64,000 bases of DNA, taken from contig CM034601.1 of assembly GCA_020091685.1 (NCBI GenBank), positions 3,224,920-3,288,919 of the forward strand, read 5' to 3'. This stretch comes from Lutjanus erythropterus. Its lineage: Eukaryota; Chordata; Actinopteri; Lutjaniformes; Lutjanidae. The translations under genes and the position numbers were made by a program. This document shows, piece after piece, positions 48,559 through 63,909 of this stretch (positions are counted from its first letter, which is position 1; every line of letters starts with the position of its first letter). Under the pieces are notes generated by a model. The model did not search any database and had not been told where the DNA came from. It saw only the letters and a program-made list of their open reading frames with translations.

Positions 48559-50562
48559 CTCTAAGCTCTCAGCATCTATAAAACATTATTGCTAAACTAA
48601 AAAAAACAATTAATTAAAACAGTGTTTCTTTACATCATAAAGGAAACAGAGTGATGATTCACCAACACAACTTTTTCTCTTGGTTTCACTGATATTCAAG
48701 TGATCAGGTGACACTGAATCAGAACTGGACGATCAGTTTAGAACATTTCTCGCAAAAACAAACAAACAAACAAAAACATATTTCAGTGAACACGTCTGTT
48801 ACAGACATTCAGAACAGAAACAAAAAGCCTGTTTGCTTCAATTTTAGTACATTTGTTTCTATTCTAATTTCTAACTTTTTATCTAAAGCAGTTTTCACTT
48901 TAAAGGATAATTCTGATTTGTAACAACTGATCATTTCTATCAGTAACAATAACACTGTACGCACCAAATTATATGGCTGAGATCTGAACATGGTGACATT
49001 AATAAAAGGAAACGAGAGCAGGCTAGAAACAAACTTTTTTAATGAATGTTGGTGTTCCCATTGAAATTTCCAACTTCCAGCTTCTGTCACAAGAACTTGT
49101 GCCCTTAACAGCCAATTTAATGAAAACAAGTGATAGAAATATGTTACTGGTTATTAATCATTGTGTATTTCATAATGTTTTCACATTTTTTGTAATTTTT
49201 CCTGGTTTTCCAAATAACCTTTGTGCCCAGAGGTTGACATTCACAGATTGTTTACTGTAACTGATAACACTGTTGACATATTTTGACATCAGTTTACATA
49301 AAGAACAGGTTTTACTTTATTAGTTCCTATTTACAAGTAGGGACTCTGACTTTGAGTGGCGTTTTATTTTATTTATTTTTCTAGTGAGAGGTTGGAAATT
49401 CCAAGTTTCCTGGAAAGCAGCGATTCTGCACACTACGCTCACTGATTTATTGTTCTTCCAACCAGGCCTCTGAAACTTTATCACCGCAGCATTTTGCCTT
49501 TAGGTCCAGTCTTCCTTTTCTCTCTGGTCTGAGTATCGAGTCTAAAACTCAGTACATCAAAGTTGGAGCATGAAGTCGGTCGATATCTATAAATACAGCT
49601 CCTGAAAATGTGGTTTTAAATATTTCTCTATGACATTAAATATTAATACATAGATAAAAGTATCCTTAGATCTAAATTATGAAAAGTTCAAAGGTACCCT
49701 GGGCTGCAGGAAGACTTTTTTTTTTAGTTTAGTTTTGTTTTGTTTCGTAAAACTTATGTTAACCGTAACACTTCCTTGTACCTGAACGATAGAACGGGTC
49801 ATTTTCCAAACACCTATAATCAGCAGGTGTACCGGACATGCTCAGGTTTAGGCACCAATATGGAAAAGATCATGGTTTGGTTTGAAATAAGTATGTTAAT
49901 TACTTATGTTCAGTGTGTTACGTAAGTTAATTTATGCACCTTGGTCAATGAAGAAAGACCTTTGGTTTTTCATGGGATATGAACAGCACTATCTTGGGTG
50001 AAAGTCTGGTGGGTTTTTTCCACTTATTGCCGCACTGATTTGCGGTCATTGTGGACTATTTTTCTTCTCCTGCCATAATTACTGCAGCTATTAGAGGTCA
50101 CCACCTCACAATAAACATAAATCTGGGTTTAAATATGTTTTTCTGGTGAGAGCAGGCTGGTTTACCATCAGTGTTTCTCACCAACACATTGTATGAATGA
50201 ATACTTGTGGCCTAAAATAAAAAAAACAAAACATGTTAAATAAACTTCTGTCCTCATAAAACATTTGCAGAGACAAACTTTTGGAAACTTTCATTATTTA
50301 CTTCCTGTTAAATGCCTCCTGATGGTGAGAAACTCTACAGGTTCAAAAACTCAGGTCATCTCCTTCATGAAGAGCGTGTGAGCTTGTTTTGATCTGATTT
50401 GATTGACAGTGGCCAAACAAAGTGAGTAATCATCCTCGTAAATGTCATCACATTTAGATTGTTTCTTTTCTAATTTCCATTTTTGCCCTTTTTTCCATCA
50501 GATGCACGTCCACTTCACACCAGTGAGAAGAACAATGTTAAAAAACACAAAATATACAAAAA
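48558..50562. other. no gene seen
   Basis: AT-rich sequence with an (AAAC)n run at 48.76 kb. The 106-codon minus frame at 48,809-49,129 has no recognisable domain. Confidence 0.45.
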
Positions 50563-50606
50563 TGTATCATGTGAAATAAGCAAAATTGATCTCACTTTGG
50601 ACAAAA
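50563..50606 (+). repeat. direct repeat flanking array A, left copy
   Basis: The left copy reads tgtatcatgtgaaataagca then attgatctcactttgga. A near copy (ctatcatgtgaaataaggac, actgatctcactttgga) lies at 51,505-51,548 on the other side of array A. Confidence 0.7.
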
Positions 50607-50639
50607 ATGTTTTCATGGCCTTTAAAAACTGGTGTTTCT

Positions 50640-51485
50640 TCTTTTTGCTGAGAACGGCGGCTAACTCAAGATCACAAGTTAATTATCTCGTCATCTCCAG
50701 ATAACAAAGCTTGTTTTCTTGTGAGAAGGGGGTTAATTTTTCTCTTTATTTCAAGAAAACAAATCAACCTGTTATCACAATCAAACAAGCTTTATTTCTC
50801 AAGATAACAATAATTAACTTGTGATCTCAAGAAAATAAGTTTTCTCATGATAAATTATTATTTTGTTAACTTGGGATGACTACAGTTGTTCTTCTTGTGA
50901 TAACAGGTTAATTTTTCTCCATATCTTGAGAAAACAAAACAGAGATTTCTTGAGATAATGAGATATTTTATAAGACAAAAAACGACTCTTGTTTTCTTAA
51001 GATCACAAGTTTATTATTTTATCTTGAGAAAACAAAGCTTGTTTTCTCGTGATCACAGGTTGATTTCTCTCTTTATCTTGATAAAACAAAAGGCAGATTT
51101 CTTGAGATAACAAGATAATTTATCATGAGAAAACTACTCTCATTTTCTCAATATTTCAATAAATGTTAATTATCCTGTTATCTCGAGAAAACAAAGCTTG
51201 TTGAGATCACAAGTTCATTATTTTGTAATGTGGAGATAATCTTGATAATGGGTTAATTTATCTCTTCATCTCAAGGAAACAAAAGACTGACTTCTTGAGA
51301 TAATGAAATAATTTAACACAAGAAAATAAGTTTTGTTTTCTCAAGATCACAAGTTTTATTTTGTTATATTGAGATAACAACATTAGTTTTTCTCATGATA
51401 ACATCTTCATTTATCTCTTCATCTCAAGAAAACAGGCTGATTTCTCAAGATAACTAAATAATTTATCTCAAGAAAAGAACCTTCA
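50640..51485 (+). repeat. about 150-bp tandem repeat, array A (GAGATAAC-rich)
   Basis: Phrases ttcttgagataa, gttttctcatgataac and gatcacaagttaattat recur in fixed order. The marker gatttcttgagataa and its variants fall at 50,944, 51,096, 51,289 and 51,439, a spacing of 150-193 bp. Both GAGATAAC and its complement GTTATCTC are frequent, so each unit is full of small inverted repeats. Confidence 0.8.
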
Positions 51486-51504
51486 CAAAAAAAAAAAACA
51501 GAAA

Positions 51505-51548
51505 TCTATCATGTGAAATAAGGACAACTGATCTCACTTTGGAAGGAT
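51505..51548 (+). repeat. direct repeat flanking array A, right copy
   Basis: Near-identical to 50,563-50,606, same orientation, about 940 bp away. The two copies bracket array A. Confidence 0.7.
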
Positions 51549-52429
51549 GTTGCTGTGTTTCCAGATTTTAGTCATTAACTTGGTGAATACAATGTTAATA
51601 TTGCTGATAAGAATGAAAAACGAGACCACAGTTGTAATAAACTGAAATTATCCTTTAAGGCTGAATAGAGTGTCAGTGTGTCCTTCACACAAACACAAAC
51701 AGACAAGAGTTTATCTGACAGCAGAGAGACACGGCACAGCATTAAGTCCTGATTTTAACGTCAGTGGAGAAAGTTAGCGAGCTCCTCTGACTCGCCAGGT
51801 TCCCGTTTGACCTCACAGTCTTTATAAAAATCACTGCAGAGTTCAGAGTTCAGAGTTCAGAGGTCGGCGGCGGGAGAGTCGACAGCAGTCTTTTTAAGTG
51901 CAGGGATTCTTTCAGTCTCTTCGTCCTCCGTTTTCACAAAGGGAGTCCAGAGCGACGGTTTTGACGACGAACACACAAAGGTACCACAGACAGGAAGTGG
52001 AGTGAAGCTGACACAGCAGCAGGCTTCGCACGAGCACATGTACAGACACACACAGTATGTATAAAAAGAGGCGACTACAGGCTGGAGGAGTACCTTCAAA
52101 CACCAAAAGGCACCTTGGATGGGGAGGACTTCATCATCTTTGATCCTCTGTAGATAACTGGTTTGGTTTAACTGGCTAAGTGCTTTGATTAAAACTAAAA
52201 AACAAGCCGAGAGTTCTGTCGTTGACAAAAAGCAGAGAACAGGAAGCAAAAAAGACAAAAGGCTTTTTTCTGATTTATACAAAGGAATCTTAACAATGAA
52301 TCCATCTGTGCACAATACTCATCAAAAGGCCCTTTTTGTCACCAGAATTCATATTAAAAAAAAAAACAAATCAGTTCTGATGTTTGGAAGTCAAGAACGT
52401 CACTGCTGACAATATTTTCCTTTAAATGC
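51549..52429. other. unrecognised block between the two satellite arrays, with an orphan frame
   Basis: A minus-strand frame of 152 codons spans 52,315-51,857 and ends TPFVKTEDEETERIPALK then a short acidic-hydrophobic tail. An internal hydrophobic stretch is present, but there is no signal peptide pattern or known motif. No good acceptor was seen. The block may be spacer or an unrecognised element. Confidence 0.3.
51837..51863. repeat. (AGAGTTC)n tandem repeat, 3.6 units
   Basis: A perfect 7-bp unit repeated, between the two ~150-bp satellite arrays. Confidence 0.9.
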
Positions 52430-52910
52430 TCTAATCTCAAGATCACAAGATAACATGTTGTTGTTTTCAGATAGAAAAAGCTTATTTTTTTCTCATGATA
52501 ACAGGTAAAATTATTTCTTTATCTTGAGAAAACAAAAGGCAGATTTCTTGAGATAACGAGATCATTTATCATGAGCTGTTTTCTTTAAATCATGAGTTAA
52601 TGTTGTTTTGTTATGTTGAAATAACAAAACTTTTTAACTTGTGATAACAGATTAATTCATCTTTTCATTTTAAGAAAACAACAGGCCGATTTCCCGAGAT
52701 AATAACAAGTGCTAACTCGAGATCACAAGTTAATTATTTTGTCATCTCGAGATAAGGACATTCATTTTTCTCATGATTACAGCATTAATTTATCTCTAAT
52801 ATCTCTAATAATAATGTGTTCATATTTGTCTTAATCTTGATTTCTTGGGATAACAAGATAATTATCACGGGAAAACAACTTTTTGTTTTTCTGAGATAAC
52901 AGGATAGTGA
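52430..52910 (+). repeat. about 150-bp tandem repeat, array B
   Basis: This is the same repeat as array A. The marker gatttcttgagataa and its variants fall at 52,542, 52,689 and 52,839 (spacing 147-150 bp). Array B is separated from array A by about 945 bp of different sequence. Confidence 0.8.
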
Positions 52911-54808
52911 TGGAGAACCTGGTTCACTGGATTAGACCCCATTTTAAGGTCACTTTCACTTCATCAAATCTGTTCTTGGCTTCCGTTGTTTTCCAACAGA
53001 CTGCAACTATTTTCATAATCGATAAATTGTTTTCATAGTTCTGTAAGGAAACATTTGTTGGTTCCATTCTCTCATAAATTAAGGATTTGATGGGCTTTTG
53101 TCGTCATACATGGAAGAAAACTTAATATCTTTGGCCTTTGGACTCTTTCTGGGACAAAACAAGACATTTGTGGATTCTTTAGACAAAATAATTAAGAGCA
53201 GATTAATCGATAATGAAAATCGTTAGTCGCAGTCCTAATCTGTATTAAAGGGTAAGTTCACTCAAATTACAAAACATACTTTTCTGTCTGCCTTTACACT
53301 TATCCAGCCATGCAGATAGTTTTGGTTAGATTTGGCAAGTTTGGGAACAATTTCAGTTGATAAAAATGAATACTGGGATACGAAACCAACCAATACTGAC
53401 TGGAAATGCCTCCAATACAGCCTACAATGCTGGATCAGGCATCGGCATGATCTGATGGAATCCTGCTGTTTCCCAGCAGGATTAGAAATATGAGGTTGTT
53501 AAAAACAACAACAATAATAATAATAATACATTGTTAAAAATATGCATATATTTTTAAATGCACTGCACTGTCAGATATGCAAAGTTCAGGTATCAGGAAG
53601 GAATAAATGCTCATATGGTGAGTCAATACGGTCAATAGTCGACTCCAAAATCCTCCAGGATAAATTGACAGATCAAGAAGAATTGTCACACTTCAACCAA
53701 CCTGAGCTATTAACAAAAATAACATCTGCATGGCTGTTAGATACCACAAGAGGCAAATAAGGAAATATGTTCCGTAAACTGTGTGAACTGACCCTTTAAA
53801 ATGTTGTTAGCCATCATTTATGATACACAGCACACAGCTATAAAACATGTAGCTGGAGCAAAATTAAAACACTAAATGTCCAAACCTGACAGAGGGATGT
53901 TGACATTTGAACACTGTGGGACAGTTAAAGGGTGATTTCATAGTTTTTTTTTATGTCCAGGCGTGTTTCAGTATCGTTTAACAGCAGGAAAGAAACTTGG
54001 TTTCTGTTATCTGTCTTCTACACAAATAACATGACAGCCGTTTGTACATTCAGAGGTATTTCATTTTAATAGCTTAAAATCAAGAGGCCATATTCTTTGA
54101 GGAAGCCACTGACTGCAACAGTACCAGCTGAGGCATTTCACCGCAGTGATGAACAGACCAGCTTCAGTCTGACGAACGATTTCACCCAAAAGCTTCAGTT
54201 ACTCTTGTCGTCGCTTCAATGTGACTTTAACCATCAGATCTGGATGGACAAAACTTTGATACTTTTGTCTTGCGTTGCGGCTTTGCCACACATGACATGA
54301 CGCGGTCTACTGGCAAATGTAAAAGCTGCACAGGTTGGAAATCATCATCCGACCATCATCTGCTCACAAAGTAAAAAACCAGGGGAAGAGTCGGGAGTAA
54401 ATTCTACAGAAACCCTGAGAGACAAACCTCTGTGATTCATTTGTAAAATTGTATTCAGATACTTCGTTATTTTCTGATCAGATATTGACACATTTAATTG
54501 AACCTTCACTGACTCTTAGAGAGAAGGTTGGCAGGTCGATACCAGACCTTTGTATCAAAGCGGTTGCAGTTTGGTCAGGTTTTGGCAACACATTTACATG
54601 GTCAGGTATCTGAAAAGATCTTGGTTTGGGTTCAAATAACCACATTACTTACATTTGTCATGTATGTTAGTAACCGACAAGTTTAGTACGTTACGCAAGT
54701 CATCGTTGACTTTTGGTTTCACATGGGACATAAACAGCAGTCTCCCGGGTTAAAATAAGTGCATTACGAGTACAAGTTTCCAACGAGGATTTTTTGTTAG
54801 TTGTTTTT
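52911..54808. other. no gene seen
   Basis: Intergenic sequence. The phrase taaagggtaagttcactcaa at 53.25 kb looks like the end of a MITE of the same broad kind as at 15.2 and 16.2 kb. Confidence 0.4.
53503..53528. repeat. (AAC/AAT)n microsatellite
   Basis: Short aac then aat triplet run. Confidence 0.9.
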
Positions 54809-55306
54809 AGGGTTGGGTACCTTTGATTTACATTTACATCAGTACTGCCGTGTACTGATTCACATTAAATTACTTTGTAGAAAATGTTGGTACATGAGCG
54901 AGAGAGCGAGGACAACGGCAAGCCGAAAGCAGCCACACGTGTTGTTACATTACAAAACTTGACAGACAGACAACACTCACTGCTACAGTTACACGCCGTC
55001 TGTAACTAAGATTTAAGTTTAACCCTCCATGGACAACAAAACTTTAGGTTAGGCATCAACATATTCAAGTGAATATTTAGCATGTCAGCTACATTTTTCA
55101 CCATCTTGGTTGACTGAGTGAATAGCTTAGCATTTTCACTCACATTAGCCACTGGCTGCATCCTGAATTCCTTACCAACATGACATTTAGAGGGTTAAAC
55201 AGTATAAAGATTTCATACATGATTTTTTTTGTTTTTAATGCTTGAGTAAAGCGCCACTGGGCACCGCGATACCAGTATCTGTTCAAATTTGAATGGCTCC
55301 CAACCC
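54809..55306. mobile_element. MITE-like element with GGGTTGGG ends
   Basis: The left end agggttgggtacctttgatt and the reverse complement of the right end, ggggttgggagccattcaaa, are imperfect inverted repeats. Both continue into agta/atact words. About 500 bp, non-coding. Confidence 0.5.
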
Positions 55307-55479
55307 CAGTTATTTCAATAAAATTCATCTGAAAGCCAACAATTTGCCTACTGGTCAACTAAATAAACTAAACAAAAGAAACTGCCCTTTATGTTTGTTG
55401 AAATTATGGACCAGTTCCTGTAATTCTTGCTGAAGGTGTGTGCTTTGCAGGCTGCTGGTTTGGGGTACTGGCACTTATT

Positions 55480-55485
55480 TTTATT
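55480..55485 (-). terminator. possible grk6 polyadenylation signal
   Basis: TTTATT on the plus strand is AATAAA on the minus strand, about 1 kb downstream of the grk6 stop codon. It is the first canonical hexamer I noticed in that direction. The implied 3' UTR would contain the (AC)n tract, a SINE and a GAA repeat. Transcript data would be needed to confirm it. Confidence 0.2.
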
Positions 55486-55549
55486 CCACAGCAGCATTAA
55501 AATGTTAATTAATATCTGAGTTGTTAATTGCGGACCAAAGATTAAAAAA

Positions 55550-55572
55550 ATAATAATAATAATAATAATAAT
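55550..55572. repeat. (TAA)n microsatellite
   Basis: About seven taa units. Confidence 0.93.
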
Positions 55573-55963
55573 CAGCATGATGAAAAAACAAAGGACCAAC
55601 AGAAAGGCACGAGCATGTTAGTAAAAACAACTTGTATAATCACAGAATTCATTGAACTCTCAGAGTTTCTGTCAGATTTGTCACCAGTTTCATCTCAGAT
55701 GACGCAGTTTTAACAGTCACATCATTACAAGAGTAACTGGAGCCGCACTGACACGACGAGTCGATTGTCTCAAGAAATCCAGAATTGAAAAATTAAAAAA
55801 AAAAAAATAATACTATTGATATAAAAAAAATATCTGCAGATGTAGACAACTTCATGGCTCTGGCATCACCACTTCAAAACCATAAGATCCAAGCAAAAAT
55901 TAACATCACACTTTTGACAGAATTATATGAAAAACAGAGGTTGGTCACAGCAGGATGGAGGGC

Positions 55964-55990
55964 GGAAGAAGAAGAAGAAGAAGAAGAAGA
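55964..55990. repeat. (GAA)n microsatellite beside the SINE
   Basis: Nine GAA units directly upstream of the SINE at 55,987. Confidence 0.95.
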
Positions 55991-56270
55991 GTGGTCACAG
56001 TTCATGAGCTGAAAGTCACTGGTTTGATTCCCTGGACAAAGTGTGGTGTAGAGAGATCAAGGAATGCTCAGTCCTCCCTTAGTAACCACTGTCACTGTGC
56101 CCTCCAGCAAGGCACTTTTACAGCAGGCTTTGATTGTTCCAGTGGAGCTGCTCAGCGGCCAGCAGCAGCTCACACAGCAGTAACATGGACATGATGACGT
56201 GTGAGAGGATGAACGTGAAAGCAAAGCCTTCCCTGGACATAAAATAAACAAACTAAAACAAACAAAAGCA
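55987..56270 (+). mobile_element. tRNA-derived SINE
   Basis: The head carries ggtttgattccctgg, a good RNA polymerase III box B, about 40 bp after a decayed box A region. Downstream is gccctccagcaaggcac, a phrase diagnostic of a widespread teleost SINE body, and the copy ends in an A-rich tail with aaacaaacaaac. It lies just past the grk6 stop codon, so it is inside the presumed 3' UTR in antisense orientation. Confidence 0.55.
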
Positions 56271-56461
56271 AAAAAAAAAGAACAAAAACAAACAAACAAA
56301 ACATCTGTTCATGTCGTTCAGAAAGCGCCGACAGCCGATATTTCACACGTCGTTTTAAATAACATTAAACATTATGGCTATGCTGAAAATATACATTCTG
56401 ACATTTAGAGATAGTACTATCTTAAAAATACAAATGTGCAAAAATTGTAAACAAATGAGAT

Positions 56462-56464
<3 letters not shown>

Positions 56465-56495
<31 letters not shown>
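56465..56495. repeat. (GT)n microsatellite touching the grk6 stop codon
   Basis: The GT run on the plus strand ends in gtgtca. The tca is the grk6 TGA on the minus strand, so the 3' UTR opens with about 15 AC units. Confidence 0.95.
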
Positions 56496-56544
56496 ACAGC
56501 CTGGTGGGCTCCTCGTCACTGTCGCTACAGTTACCACAGCAGTC
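56494..56544 (-). CDS. grk6: grk6 terminal coding exon with palmitoylation cysteines and stop
   Basis: This 51-nt coding part was found by translating the minus strand after the acceptor ctctgcag. It encodes DCCGNCSDSDEEPTRL and TGA. This corresponds to the palmitoylated C-terminus of the long GRK6 isoform (human DCCGNCSDSEEELPTRL), with the three Cys conserved. Relative to that tail, one Glu/Leu pair is collapsed, making it one residue shorter. The seven exons sum to 799 nt, or 265 residues plus stop, close to the matching part of human GRK6. The TGA is followed at once by an (AC)n repeat that opens the 3' UTR. Confidence 0.93.
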
Positions 56545-56599
56545 CTGCAGAGGGAGACAGAGAGCAGAGTCACTTATTTGAACTGAACAGCCTGATCTG

Positions 56600-57320
56600 T
56601 AGCCTAATATTTAGGGATGCGTGTCTGTGTCCGAAACAGACGGCTGTGTTGCTATTTGCAGCGATTGCTCAGCGTTGGTCATGAGAGGAGGAGCCAAAAC
56701 GTGTTCCTTCAACGCTACAAATTTAAATGACCATCTTAAAAGCTGTCATCCTGATCACGGAGAAGAATTTTCAAAGATATCTTGTCTATTGCGGTTTTCA
56801 CTGAGAGGCGGGAGGCGACGCTGTGACGCATCATCTGACAAAAAAATGTCACTTGAAGAAGAAGGGAACCGCTGGAATTGTACAGCAGAAGAAGAAGATG
56901 GTGTCATGTAGCATGAAAGAAGTAGAGGTTGCTAATCAGAAACGAAGCCAGCTGTGCGCCAACCGCCAAGAAACCAAGAAGAAGAAGAAGAAGAAGAAGA
57001 AAAAGGAGCAAAACCAGTCATCATGGCCACCTACCAGAAAAAAATGGAGAGAGGTATTTGGGAAAATTTTCAAGTGATCCCTTGCAGAACCCCTCCATTG
57101 AACAACAACTGTCCGATCGTAGCTTAGCAACCGTAACTAAGCACCACGGGCCTGTCAAGCTTTGCATTTATCTACATGTGTGCAGGAGGCTCTAAGACCA
57201 GCGATACTCTATTTCATGTGTTTGTCTGCTCTAACATAAGATGCAACCGTTAGCATGTCCAGCTAACTAGCTTGCTACCTACATTAAAATTACAGTGTGA
57301 AGGCATGGCAACAGTAACTA
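56600..57320 (+). mobile_element. hAT-type relic with BED zinc finger, in the last grk6 intron
   Basis: The frame at 56,621-56,765 reads CSDCSALVMRGGAKTCSF then ATNLNDHLKSCHPDH. This has the BED finger pattern: Cys pair, TNL..HL, and a second His five residues on. BED fingers of this type belong to hAT transposases and ZBED genes. After it the frame breaks up into lysine- and GAA-rich sequence and no catalytic domain follows. Similar phrases (agcaaccgtaactaag at 57,124 and ggcaacagtaactaag at 57,307) may mark an old end. It is antisense to grk6 and largely within its final 1,073-nt intron (56,545-57,617). The limits are approximate. Confidence 0.6.
56976..57001. repeat. (GAA)n microsatellite inside the BED-finger relic
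   Basis: About nine AAG units in the last grk6 intron. Confidence 0.95.
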
Positions 57321-57455
57321 AGGAGAGCAGGGTTTAGCAAAGGGTTAGTTTATTAAGTTTTTATTATTCTGTGTGACAGTTGATGCCGACAGTGGAACCG
57401 TTTCTTATTCTTATTCGTTCAGTGTGTTAAATTTTTCTGAAGAAGGCAAAAATCA

Positions 57456-58053
<598 letters not shown>

Positions 58054-58587
58054 TCAAGTTTCCTGAGCTGCAGGATCCCCTCAAACTAACTGAGATCTCT
58101 TTGTTTCGACAGAGAATCCTTCTCGTTCTGTCAGACAGAGACTGTACAGGTTAATTAAACATCCTCCATATAATGAGCCTCAGTGTCATTCTTATTCATC
58201 ACATTAATTAACTCCACCGCTGCAGAGAAGATGAATTTCCACCGCTGTTTAAAGGAAATATGAAATATGCTTGTTTGCTTTCTCACTGGAAGATGAATGA
58301 AGAGTTTTAGTGCTATCACTGCTGTTATTAGTGACACCTACATTAAGATATCCTCAATAATACCTGTGCTACCATGTTATCTGTCCCACCGGCACTGTCA
58401 GTGCTTATAGGCGAACATTTGTCATTTTAATTGATACTATCGTCGTATTTTAAAAAATCAGTTTAAAAGTTTAAAATCTAATAAAATCTAATTAAAAAAA
58501 GTTTTTGCAAGATTGAGCCTAAGTTTTGGAGGCTTGCATGATGTTTCACACAGGATATATCAGCACAGTTCTCGTGGTCGTCCCTGA

Positions 58588-58655
58588 GCAGTACCTGGAT
58601 CAGTATCAGTACCTGGATCAGTATCAGTACCTGGATCAGTATCAGTACCTGTATC
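58588..58655 (+). repeat. 18-bp tandem repeat (CAGTACCTGGATCAGTAT), about 3.7 units
   Basis: The unit cagtacctggatcagtat is repeated almost perfectly. Being a multiple of three, it reads as a YLDQYQ repeat on the plus strand, but no gene context supports translation. It lies in a grk6 intron. Confidence 0.85.
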
Positions 58656-58939
58656 AGACAAAGGGCTGGGTACCACAGCTCAATACTCTGAAGTGCTTCA
58701 ATACTGTGTATTAAAAAATGTCATTAATGTATAATGTAATTTTATAAAATTAGTATTGAAAAAGTTCAGGAACTGGTACAGAAGTCAAGGTACAGGTGTA
58801 GAAAATGCTTGAATGAAACCCCGACCAGTATTTGAAGTTAAAGTAACTTCAGACCGTTAATGATGTTAAAATTTTAACCTACTGCAGATTTGATTTGATG
58901 TAAATGTCTGTCTGCCAATCATGTCATGTCAATCAAAGG

Positions 58940-59290
58940 TGAAGAAGTCAGTCAGTCACACCTGACTCAGTGTCATTCTTCCCTGATGTGTCTTCACTTC
59001 ACTTCACTGTCCTTGTTTGTTTCCACCTGGTCCTGATCACCTCCCGGTGTATTCAGCCCTGTGTTTGTTTCCAGTTTGTCTTCGTCTGTTCGTGTGCACC
59101 TTTTGTTTGTGGCTTGTCACCTGATGACTTCTGGATTTGTAAGTTTTGGACTTTTTCTTCTGCTCTTTTCTTTCCTCTGTTCTTGCTGTATCTAACGTGG
59201 GACCTTTTGTTTTGACTTTTGTGTTTAATAAATACTGTTCTACAGCTATATTTTTTGGGTCTGCTTGTTGAATTCAGAACAGAGCTGCGA
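58940..59290 (+). repeat. retroelement 3' end-like segment in a grk6 intron
   Basis: Sequence tgtttccacctggtcctgat, gtgtattcagccctgtg, ggatttgtaagttttggac, then tttaataaatactgttctac and tttgggtctgcttgttg follows the layout of the other segments in this window. It lies in the 2.8-kb grk6 intron, antisense to the gene. Confidence 0.45.
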
Positions 59291-59868
59291 GTCAACGCTG
59301 CCAAGCATCGCGTGACTCACAAGCTCGCAAATGTGTGGGCCGACCTCTGAAAGGTGGGGGTGAGTGGGTGAAAAAAAAGTTTCAAAATAAAGATTTGCCC
59401 TTTTGAATCTCTAGTTTCAATGCATCAAAACTTTTTTCCCCACTATAAACCCTCTAGTTTACAGATCACCATTTACAAGGTTTCAAAAATGGACAACAAA
59501 CTAATGTAGAGTGAGAGAAATTGAAAATTTGAAACTTTGCCAAACTATCAAAACATTACATCAAACATTACGCCATCTTGTAAAACATGTTTCCAGTGAA
59601 CTTTTCAAACTTCATCTTCAACCCTTTAAAACCTCTTTTTGAATTTCTAAATCTAACATGGTATTGATCCCGTCGGCGGGTTTCCTCTACTAATCACGGC
59701 TTCACTACCCTCTTTATCATGATGATGTCACGACAGAGTCTAACCGCCAAAGACTCTTTTGTTCTGTACCACTTTCTTGCAGGCCGCTCTCGCTGAGATT
59801 CCAGTTTCTGCGGCAAAAAAAGCCTCTGTGATATTCTGTGAGCTTGATATCTGAGGTGACACCGTATA

Positions 59869-61001
<1,133 letters not shown>

Positions 61002-61194
61002 TTAAAATTTATGGACCTTGTTGACTTTAAAATTTGCAAATAATGTACAGAGAAAAAGAGCAAAGGCTTTACACAAGAATTGTTTTAAATAAGAGAGAAA
61101 GGGTATCTATTAAAGGGAAATGATATATTTGAAAAAAAAATTAAGGTATGGACAAACGTGAAAAACACTGAGGTGTACTGTTATAATACAGTCA

Positions 61195-61572
<378 letters not shown>

Positions 61573-61589
61573 TCAGTTTGTATCGGTCA

Positions 61590-63871
<2,282 letters not shown>

Positions 63872-63909
63872 CGTGGTCGTCCAGCAGGATGTTCTCTGGT
63901 TTAAGATCT
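63872..63909 (-). CDS. grk6: grk6 exon: catalytic loop (partial gene, 5' part beyond window)
   Basis: This 38-nt exon encodes the kinase catalytic loop, (R)DLKPENILLDDH plus the first base of a Gly codon. D of RDLKPEN is the catalytic base of this Ser/Thr kinase and N the Mg-binding Asn. The exon follows an acceptor reading cacacag and ends at a donor gtgagg. Its first base completes an Arg codon begun in an upstream exon outside the window. It is the most 5' grk6 exon visible. GRK6 phosphorylates agonist-occupied G protein-coupled receptors at the plasma membrane, which leads to arrestin binding and desensitisation. Assignment to GRK6 rather than GRK5 or GRK4 rests on the downstream exons. 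The RH domain and kinase N-lobe are not in the window. Confidence 0.93.
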
